A program made the translations under genes and the position numbers. This document shows, in pieces, positions 55,998 through 64,000 of a DNA stretch of 64,000 bases (its first letter is position 1; each line of letters opens with the position of its first letter). Source of the stretch: Aradus depressus. Lineage: Eukaryota > Arthropoda > Insecta > Hemiptera > Aradidae. Location of the stretch: assembly GCA_963662175.1 (NCBI GenBank), contig OY759221.1, positions 22,741,027 to 22,805,026 of the forward strand, given 5' to 3'. The notes under the pieces are model-generated. The model searched no databases. It saw nothing but the letters and a program-made list of their open reading frames with translations, and was not told where the DNA came from.

Positions 55998-56579
55998 TCT
56001 TCCCCAAATATACAAAGTATAGGAGAAGTTACGTAATAGATCAAAAATTCGATGCCGAGTTTTCAACGGAATTTCAAGTTTTCCGACCTTCAGATTGTGT
56101 CTGTTTACATTTTATTCGTGGATCCAGAACCTTCTCACGAGGACACCTATTGGTTTTCAGCCAAATTGACCAAAGGGAAGGGGGGTCAAGGAAATTCTTA
56201 ACATAAAAACTCTAATATATGTGTGTCCGAAACCCTATAATGACAACACCTATTGATTTTCAGCCAAATTGGCCAAAGGAGAGGGGAGATTAGGGGAGAG
56301 GCTTAGCTCAAAAACTCTAATAACTGCCGTCCGTTATAATGAATATATCGACATGAAATTTCATATTTAAAGTAAAAACCCAATAAGGACATGCCCTGTC
56401 AAATTTCAGCAATATCAGTTCATGGGAAGAGGGCTTCAGACATAAAATTTAAGATGAGGATTTAGGAGCCCGGATTTAAGTCAACTGTTGAATATTAATG
56501 CAATCGATCGGCTGGGTTTTGGATTGAGAGCAGAAAGTTGATAGATTCGTTCTGGGGAAGTACACTGCCGGTGATTCAC
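55998..56579 (+). repeat. Dispersed repeat family R (nearly full copy)
   Basis: 'tcttccccaaatatacaaag', 'ggtttt-agccaaattgacca', 'gccgtccgttataatgaata', end 'ctggggaagtacactgccgg' and 'tgattcac'. A hAT element inserted right at its end. Confidence 0.65.
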
Positions 56580-56587
56580 TTTCCAAT

Positions 56588-57276
56588 CAGGGGCGTAGCC
56601 AGGATTCTGAGCAGGAGGGGCAAAGTTAGGCTACGGGGGGAGGGGGGGGGGGGGGGGGGGGGGGGCGTATAAACTCCCGGGGGCACAGCCCGCGTCCGTG
56701 ATTAGCGTTGCAGACTTTTTGTTATTAATTTGGGAGACTCGGACCTCTAGAAGCTCCCCCCCTGAGGTAACCACTGACTGTAATACTTAAGTTGACTTTA
56801 CACGAGCAGCAAAAATGCAAAGCGCAGCAGCAGCAAATGCACGCTGTGGTTTCTGTGCTTTTAGAATTAAATGATTCACAGCCAATAGCGTGCATTTGCT
56901 GCTTCTGTGCTTCGCATTTTTACTGCGCATGTAAAATCTGCTTTAAGAGTATAAAGTATAACATAAATGAAGATTTTGAGCGAGGAAATGAAATGATCGA
57001 ATTCATGTATATTTAAAAAAATGTAATATGAATTGTTTTTTACATATAGGTAAAGAACAATTTTCGTTTATCCTCCGAAAATCGTGAAAGAACTTCCTCT
57101 TTGAAGTGTTCTCGATCGTTTTCCAGCAACTTTCTATGCACGCTTAGCATGCAGAGACCATTGAGACGTAATTTTTAATCTAAAATAATTTTTGTTTATT
57201 TAAATTTTCTTGTTTTTTTGCTTTGGCCAGGGGGGGGGGCATGTGCTCCCCTCCTGCCCCCCTGGCTACGCCCCTG
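56588..57276. mobile_element. hAT non-autonomous element (689 bp)
   Basis: Ends CAGGGGCGTAGCCAGG and CCTGGCTACGCCCCTG. A perfect 8-bp target duplication TTTCCAAT lies at 56580-56587 and 57277-57284. It contains a long G-run (about 56637-56665) and a nested MITE. No transposase. Confidence 0.9.
56786..56945. mobile_element. Nested palindromic MITE
   Basis: Arms 'ttacacgagcagcaaaaatg', 'caaagc', 'gcagcaaatgcacgct' are inverted at 56885-56945 ('agcgtgcatttgctgcttct', 'tcgcatttttactgcgcat'). Inside the hAT element. Confidence 0.75.
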
Positions 57277-57284
57277 TTTCCAAT

Positions 57285-57830
57285 CATTAATTTAAACAAG
57301 TTCATTACTAGAAAAGTAAGTGCTTGCCCCCTCTTCTTTTTATCACAGATTATGAGGTACCTTATAAGTAGAATAAGCACTCAGCTTGACCGAAATTAGT
57401 TGATTTAGAGTCTTGAAGTGTCCCAAGACATCCCCAGAACAAACCTTTGACGCCTAATTTCTCACTAAAAAAACCTTATTGAAAATGATAACACATTTAG
57501 ATGAATTAATTAAATATACCAAGACAGGTCCTCAAAGAAATTTACAGCTAAATAAAATAAATTTCCAGGAAACTCAGAGTTAAGTTGAAAGTTTAAATTA
57601 GTATTAATAACAGATGTACAAATTATCCTTGTATTTAATTATATATTTCTTCAACTATAAAATTGTCCTCTTTTGTTGATAGCATAAATATAATTATTAA
57701 ACTAGGGGATCTGTAGATCAGTGGATAATATGTTTTATTTCATGAGTTTTATATAATAAAGCCACAATTAAAATTATTATTTTATTTATTAATGTGTTCA
57801 GCTAATTGTTGATGTATGTTCTGGGCAGGG
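57285..57830. other. Unassigned AT-rich stretch
   Basis: Nothing recognised. Confidence 0.3.
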
Positions 57831-58500
57831 CCGCCCGTCTGCAAATAACGATAACGCCGCCCCCCTCCACAATTAAACTACCCCAATGTTTTCATGTTTT
57901 CCCCTTTACATTTTGAATAAGTTAATGATTTTTATTTTCCAAATAAATACTTGAGCAAGGAAATTAATAATATGTGTAACGACAATATTTTATTTTCAAA
58001 CATTATATTATGAAATATAAAACATAATTATTACCTATGTACATAATAATGATACGTAATGATATAATGATAGGTAATATTAAAAAACATAATAATAAAT
58101 TTTTTTCAAGAACACAACTTTTAGTTTAGTAAAGTAGTTTTCAAGGAACACAAGTCAATTTTTCTTTCAAATAAAACTTTAATCATTTATCACAAATAGT
58201 CATTTATGAAATAAAAGTAAATTGTAATCAAAGTATGGCTCTTCTGGCCTAACGGAAGCAAAACTGTCTACAGAACGTTTTGTGTCAATAGAATTCAAGA
58301 GATCACTTTCGATGGATAATAACGAAAGGCCCGTCAGTCTCTCTACAAAAGCAGGCTGCCAACTGCCGTAGTTTCCCTTCTTTCTCCGTCCCTTCAAATG
58401 AATTTATCTTGCTTTTCCCCTTGTTTTCGGTTTCTTTTTGTTCTCTTGTCTATATTTAGTTTTGTCAGCGATAGATTAAAAAAAAAAAAATAAATAAATT
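57831..58500 (-). pseudogene. hAT (ZMYM1-like) transposon 3' end relic
   Basis: The minus frame reads QPAFVERLTGLSLLSIESD, then LLNSIDTKRSVDSFASVRPE. The element end 'cagggccgcccgtctgcaaa' starts near 57832. Opposite orientation to, and about 80-85% alike by eye with, 46275-46969. Confidence 0.7.
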
Positions 58501-58665
58501 AGGGCTTGTATTTCTTGAGCAATGGCCGGCACCTCATTTAGTACCTACTGAGCAACGGCCGGCAACACAGCTGATGTGTGCTGGCCAACTGCCAAGACCC
58601 CAGCTATTATGTGCTTATCTACCTTCCGTCTCAATTTTCTGTTACCATCCTCTTCTCTCTCACTC

Positions 58666-58672
<7 letters not shown>

Positions 58673-58697
<25 letters not shown>

Positions 58698-58815
58698 TTC
58701 TCTTTGGCTGAATCAGCTGAAAATATATAAGTTTCGTCTCTATGAAGTCATGGATTTATATATAAAATTTTATGTCGATATATTCATTACATCGGCAGTT
58801 ATATGGATTTCTGAG
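58673..58815. repeat. Poly-C tract and family R fragment
   Basis: A C-run at 58673-58694 is followed by reverse family R pieces ('ttggctgaatcagctgaaaa', 'tattcattacatcggcagtt'). Confidence 0.55.
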
Positions 58816-59219
58816 TTAAGCCCCTATCTTTTCTTTCGATATACATTCACTAAAAACTATGATGTTATTGAGTAATATATGTTTCAAATATGAAGAGGTT
58901 TCGACTATTTTTACGAGTGCAGGTCGAACATCTTCCTTCCAGACTCGATTCGAAAGCACAGTCCTCCCTTCGCCCTGAAATAATACAAATGACAAATTCA
59001 ACTTGCATACTTTATTCAACAGATTAGATAATGTAGGTATACATTTTATATGAAGTTCCTTCAGAAGAGAGATTGAATTTTAATTTCAGTTTAAATAATA
59101 CATCAGATAAATAGATAAAGATGTTTATTTTAAATAAAAATATACAATGAATAGAAAAAGATGACACGACTACATCATTTAACAATGGTCAGTCAGGCTG
59201 GACCATAATCTTTCCTAGC

Positions 59220-59967
59220 TAGGGATAGCAATCCCGGGATTGAAACTTGATCCAGAAATTTCGGGATTCAATCCCGGTATTAACGGGATAGATTAAAATA
59301 GCATCTAAATACGTAAGTTTGAAAAAATGATTTATTAAAAAAAAAAAAAAAAATCATTACAGTTAACCTATTTACATATTTATGCTGAAAAATATGCCCT
59401 TAAAAAGCATAATGTCTCCAAACAATTATCGCCTCATCTTGACCTCAGCTTGGTACAAAAGTACCCAGTCGCAGAAAAGGCCCTTTCGTCCTCTACACTG
59501 GTCGGTGGAATTGTTAGCAAAGTTTAAGTACAATCCTCTTTTACCACTGTTTTAAAAAACACTCATTTCTTTCTTCAGCTGGCTCTCCAGATTTTCTTTC
59601 GGTTGAAAATTTTTTTATTTCCCGTTTAAGTTCATTTCTCGTTGATTTTTCATCATTACCGGGTACGGGAAGTTCTTAACTTAATACTTTTGACTGTATT
59701 CGAAGACGAAGGAAGAGTATACACAGCAGTTTCAAAAAGCTTTCGGAGGTCTACTGAAGTCTCTCAAACATAAAATCCCTACTTGCCTTCTTTTAATATT
59801 ATACCTTATTGTTATTCCCTTAAAATACATAAACACTTTTTTTTAATGATTAATTAAAAAAATTAATAAAAACTTAAAATAAAATAAATTCCGGGATTGA
59901 AAAATTTCTAGCCCTAGTTTGTAATAAGTGAAAAGTGCCGGGATCACGGGATTACAATGCTTACTCC
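59220..59967 (-). mobile_element. hAT element relic
   Basis: The left end 'tagggatagcaatcccgg' and right end 'acgggattacaatgcttact', 'ccta' form imperfect inverted ends. On minus, about 59545-59395, VEDERAFSATGYFCTKLRSR and CLETLCFLRAYF match the hAT dimerisation region. One stop. The rest of the transposase is lost. Confidence 0.65.
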
Positions 59968-60285
59968 TAGCTACTGATAGTATTATAGATAATATTTGCG
60001 TCATTATTTTCTTATTATGCTCATGAGGTATTTAACCGAGAAAAAAAATGTATAATAAGATGTAAAGAAACAAATTCTTGAGAAAACATAAATAAAAAAA
60101 AGTAAATGAAATAAATAAACGAAATAAGACGTCATTTAGTGGAGTAAAAATAAACAAAAAAATTATTATAAATATATAAAATGTACATACCTCAAAATGT
60201 TACATTAAATTAAATTCCTCTAAAAGACGTATATATTGCGATGCACACTTAATATAAAGATATAATGATATCTAGATATAAAAAC

Positions 60286-60530
60286 GTTTGAAACCCGGCC
60301 GAGGCCCTTATCTGGGAGGTGAAAAAACCTTGAGCACGCAGTCCGTCGGATAAGACGTTACGATGTCAGGTAATCGTTAAGGATCTCTATTCTAGATGAA
60401 TAAACCTAAGTAGTACTCCAAGCAGCAGAGTCGGGCTCATGTCAACCTGAGCGACAAACAAGCGCTCTGGTAGTAGGCGATATGACCTCGTTGTTAAAGC
60501 CCGGGCATGAGTCAAATTAACTAACTAAAC
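60286..60530 (+). mobile_element. SINE-A, copy 12 (5' truncated)
   Basis: Begins at box B ('gtttgaaacccggccgaggc') and ends 'aaagcccgggcatgagtcaa'. Confidence 0.75.
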
Positions 60531-60596
60531 ATATATTACGTCCCAATTCTCTCCATTCAAATAATAGAGTCGACAGTATCTTTTCAATTTAGAAGG

Positions 60597-60914
60597 AATT
60601 CGAGGTTCTGTCATGCAAAAGAAAATTCAAAATTTGGCCAATGTTTCGAAAACTATATATTTTCTTCTTCAGGGCTTTATAATGACTTGAGTGGATGTGT
60701 GTAGTGAAGGTGTTGTAAAGGGGAAGGGTTTTTGTAAATAAATTGATAATGATATTGTAGTTTTTAAAAGCTATTGTTTTGTTGTCACAAACTCACAACA
60801 CCGTCACTACACACATCCACTCAATTCATTATAAGGCCCTGAAGAAGAAAATATATAGTTTTCGAAACGTTGGCTAAATTTTGAATTTTCTTTTACACGA
60901 CAGAACCTCGAATT
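60597..60914. repeat. Foldback element (318 bp)
   Basis: Arms: 'aattcgaggttctgtcatgc' and 'ttcgaaaactatatattttc', inverted at 60797-60914. The right arm has CTGAAGA...TTTTCGAAACGTT (60839-60871). Confidence 0.8.
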
Positions 60915-61075
60915 GCTTCTACATTGTTTTTTAAAGAATCTAACGCTGAATTCCTTAAAAAAGGGGCATACATCCAAGAAGTGGATTATGTTTTCGTAGT
61001 TATCAAGATTACATAAAGTGTCTTTAAAGATATAATTTTTACGACATCTTTGGTAAGATTTACACATTAATATTG
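60900..61075 (-). pseudogene. LINE pol C-terminal fragment
   Basis: The minus frame reads CRKNYIFKDTLCNLDNYENI, IHFLDVCPFFKEF: the Cys-X-Cys/His motif at LINE pol ends. The foldback element interrupts its downstream side. Confidence 0.6.
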
Positions 61076-61734
61076 TTTTTATTTTTTCAAATATGTTTCA
61101 TACTGTATATAGTCTGCCCTTGAACTAAAACCTCATTTTTCCTAGTTTTCATACATCCCAGAAGACCTCCTTCTCTACACAACCACTAACCTCCATAGTT
61201 ATCGGGTGTTCCCCTCCCATCCTGGCCCACTCTGCAAACCTCCCTATCCTTTCCTTAATTAGTCCATTGGTGACCTGCAAGATGAGCCTCTTCCTGTCTA
61301 CCTTCAACCTATCTACTCTATAGTTCATGTAAAGCTTGAGAAATGGGGCTACCGTTTCCACTCACAGCGCGTGGTTCGGTAAGACCGTTGGCAACCCGAA
61401 TATTTTAAGAACACATTATTAATATACTCTTCTCCCGATTTTCCGGGGGCAAATCCAAAGCGTGTGGCATCTAAACCGGGTTATGACCTTTCATATTTTT
61501 ATTTGTATTCAGAAAACATTAGTTCGTGATTGAGTTTAAGGAAAATGGATTATGAAACTCTTCTATATACAAACACAAGTTAGTTTTTTTAGACGTTTGT
61601 TAAATTTATTCGAGAACGGTGAGCTTTATTGAAAAAGTCAGTTCCGTAAAAATCTCCCTCATAAAATTCTCTTTATTAGGGGAATCGCTAGGTTAGTTCT
61701 AAGGTGTTAAAGATATCCAAATTACATTATCTAT
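61076..61734. other. Unassigned stretch
   Basis: A 70-aa minus-strand ORF (61361-61149, METVAPFLKLYMNYRVDRLK) could be another LINE scrap. No family recognised. Confidence 0.3.
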
Positions 61735-61964
61735 GAACTTGAATGAAATAAAACTAGTTTATTTGTGGTATTGTCTAATTTCACAGAATATAATATATAT
61801 TATATACATGGGAGTACTTTCGGTATTTCTACCATCCTCTTATAAGTATTATCTCTTATGTTTTTGGCTGAGGATGGTAGAAATACCGAAAGTACTCATA
61901 TGTAAATATAGTTGGTGAAATTAGACAATACCATAAATAAACAAGTTTTATTTCATTCAAGTTC
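61735..61964. repeat. Foldback element (attgtctaatttcac family)
   Basis: 'gaacttgaatgaaataaaac' and 'ggtattgtctaatttcac' at the left are inverted at the right. The core has CTGAGGA...TACCGAAAGTACTC at 61868-61897. Confidence 0.85.
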
Positions 61965-62214
61965 ATTTGAATTATTTCACAATATCTCTGCAATAATGTC
62001 AGTTTTCATCCATTATCTATATTTAAATATATACATATCGCTCCTAGCCGACCACAGTAACAGAAAATTATTATATTTTTTTATTTATTTCAATAATAAT
62101 AAAGTTATTAGATCTTCTTTTCCCCGACGATTCGGCGAACGGGTGGCTACCACCGGAGATCGGCAACTCAAAAAACAAAAGTAATAATAAAAAAATATAT
62201 AGTTTGCGTGAATT

Positions 62215-62610
62215 GAGCGAAACCCATTAGTTGTAAAAAAAATTTTGTCGGTGAATCACCGGCTATTTACTTTCCCAGGACAAATTAATCAATTAACTTA
62301 TAACTCTCCTTCCAAAAACAATCGATCGTTTGTGCTCAAAATCGATAGTTCTCTTACTTAGAGGTTTTCGAATCCTCACACTAAACTTTGTATCGATATA
62401 TTCATTATATAATATTATAGTCGATTTAATTGAAAATATGTCGTCCTTAAGGAGTTCTGGATACACATATAAAATTTCGTATCTATTCATTCTATACAAC
62501 ACACACATACAGTTCATTATTGGAAAAAGAGAATCGGAAAACATAAAATTCTGTTGAATACTCAGCATCGAATTTCTGACCTATTACATAAGTTTCAGGA
62601 AAATAGATTG
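62215..62610 (-). repeat. Dispersed repeat family R (nearly full copy)
   Basis: 'gtcggtgaatcaccggctat', 'aattaatcaattaacttata', 'gtcgtccttaaggagttctg', 'acacatataaaatttcgtat', 'ctgacctattacataagttt'. Confidence 0.65.
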
Positions 62611-63049
62611 GCTACTTATGTAATATTATAACCCATCTCTCTCGGATTATCAGACTTATTGGTAAAGATATTTTCCTCAATATTATATTACTTTAGTCAA
62701 GTCAAGGATTAGTAAATTCAATCAAAGTAATATTTTCAGGGGTGGATTTGGTTTTTTCCAAATTTTAAAGGAGTTTTTTAATGGTTAATTTAAACATATC
62801 GCAACTAAATAACTATCAAAACAATTTTTTTTTGTATACCTATCATGAAATAAATAATAAATATTAAACATTGTTTCTTGTAATAATTGATGTTTTTAAT
62901 ACAAAGGTTAATATTTTTTCAATTCAAATAAAGTACTATGAAACTTCTCTATAATCGACATAGGTGTGGACGAAATTACTGTCCGTTGGGGAGGGGCATG
63001 TTACGAAAATACTCAGATAAAAACCCATTTGTAGGCATACAAAAACCTT
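62611..63049. other. Unassigned AT-rich stretch
   Basis: Nothing recognised. Confidence 0.3.
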
Positions 63050-63185
63050 AAAAAAATAGAAGTCAGTGAATCATCAGAATTGTTCTTCCCCAGTATGAAT
63101 TAATCATGTTTTCGCTCTCCTTGCATGACCAATCGACCGTTTGGGCAAAAAATATAGTTGACTTATATAGAAGCTTCTGAATTTT
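63050..63185 (-). repeat. Dispersed repeat family R (3' fragment)
   Basis: 'gtcagtgaatcatcagaatt', 'cttccccagtatgaattaat', 'gaccaatcgaccgtttgggc'. A SINE-A is joined to it. Confidence 0.55.
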
Positions 63186-63412
63186 CACTCTGGTGGACAT
63201 GAGCCCAACTCTTTTATGAGAGTTCTAAATTTTTATTAATCTAGGGCTTTAACAAGTACCTGACATCGTACAGGCGGGACCATCCGCAGGACGGCGTGCT
63301 TAAGTTTATTATACCCCCCAGATAAAATAAACTAAGGGCCTCGGCCGGGTTCTGAACCTGAGATCTTGTGCTCAGCAAGCAAGCATGCCGTACCACTAAG
63401 CTACCGGCGCCC
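63186..63412 (-). mobile_element. SINE-A, copy 13
   Basis: 'cactctggtggacatgagcc', 'ctgacatcgtacaggcggga', box A complement 'taccactaagctaccggcgc'. It lacks its 3' end. Confidence 0.8.
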
Positions 63413-64000
63413 TCTGTTGAAAGAAGATTAAATATAATAAATTTTATTTATTTTCTATTTCATGCTTTGGTTTAGCGATGGCGTTGCATGAAATTTGAAT
63501 GATACATCATTGCTTTGGTTTAAAACGTTTTTCTATTTATTAATTTTTAATCATTATGTAATCAGCATAAGAGTGACTTAGAAATAATGTGAAAAGGAGG
63601 GGAGAATTAAAATAATAGTATTAATTATTATTATTTAAGTACTTAGTTCCTTAGTTGTAACTTTATTGCAATAAAGCCTCATTCATTCATCAACACTGTG
63701 ATTGGCCCACTACTTTCCATCGAAAATAAGAATGATCTGAATGATGTGCAATCCAGTTGAAAATTCCAAGATTATGTTCAAAAATACATTCTTTCTTGAC
63801 GTTAAATTAGAAAATAAAGATGAATGGATAGATTCCTGGAAGGCAGATCATTTTTCATATCAGTAGCTATTCACCCGAAGATTGAATCACGAGTGCCCTT
63901 GTTGCAATATACACAGCCGCCATTGGTCACCTATCTGCAAGTTGCCAATATTAATTTATTGATTAGTTTGCAAAAGATTTCTCTCATCAGTTTATTGGCG
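63413..64000. other. Unassigned stretch with LINE-like tail
   Basis: 'gcaataaagcctcattcatt' followed by 'catcaac' (63670-63700) resembles a LINE 3' tail with a short repeat. Otherwise nothing. Confidence 0.3.

Overview
The window looks like insect nuclear DNA. It is AT-rich, its genes are split by introns with canonical GT/AG borders, and it holds a neuropeptide F precursor and Cdc25-type phosphatases among many eukaryotic transposons. The neuropeptide type and the repeat mix suggest a hemimetabolous, perhaps hemipteroid, insect; that placement is inference. No bacterial operons, rRNA genes, functional tRNA genes or CRISPR arrays are visible.

Three host genes can be reconstructed by splicing. 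(1) A Cdc25-like phosphatase on the plus strand, 335-3932, four exons, 244 aa. (2) A second Cdc25-like phosphatase on the minus strand, 26248-20790, four exons, up to 316 aa, convergent with the first and with introns at the same places and phases. In both, the active-site loop is altered: Tyr replaces the usual His before the catalytic Cys, and the Glu before the catalytic Arg is lost. (3) A neuropeptide F precursor on the minus strand, 48018-32569, 103 aa, in two coding exons separated by an intron of about 15 kb that splits the Arg codon of the RPRF-GKR end of the peptide.

Everything else is mobile DNA or unassigned AT-rich sequence. 4.1-5.8 kb: a Harbinger element and a TIR element. 5.8-15.1 kb: a very large non-autonomous Helitron swollen by about 50 copies of a 145-bp G-rich unit, an internal 4.25-kb duplication that gives it two 5' ends, and a 33-bp array near its 3' end. 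15.1-19 kb: a 5'-truncated Ty1/copia element with an 877-bp tandem duplication. 19.7-20.3 kb: a LINE with RNase H. Introns of Cdc25-2: foldback elements, a LINE, a Helitron helicase relic, a MITE. 28.5-29.5 kb: a long palindrome with a SINE inserted in it. The NPF intron: many tRNA-derived SINEs, LINE relics, a Tc1 element, two pogo-type MITEs, a gag-protease-only Ty3/gypsy derivative with 90-bp LTRs, a probable Zator-like transposon and a hAT relic. 49-64 kb: mariner, Harbinger and hAT relics, further SINEs and foldback elements. An unclassified repeat family with an 'acttcccc' hairpin end recurs about 15 times through the window.

Most mobile elements here are decayed or non-autonomous. Several keep target-site duplications (TA, TTA, TAA, GTTTT, TTTCCAAT, and longer ones for SINEs and LINEs), which fixes their boundaries and the order of nesting.
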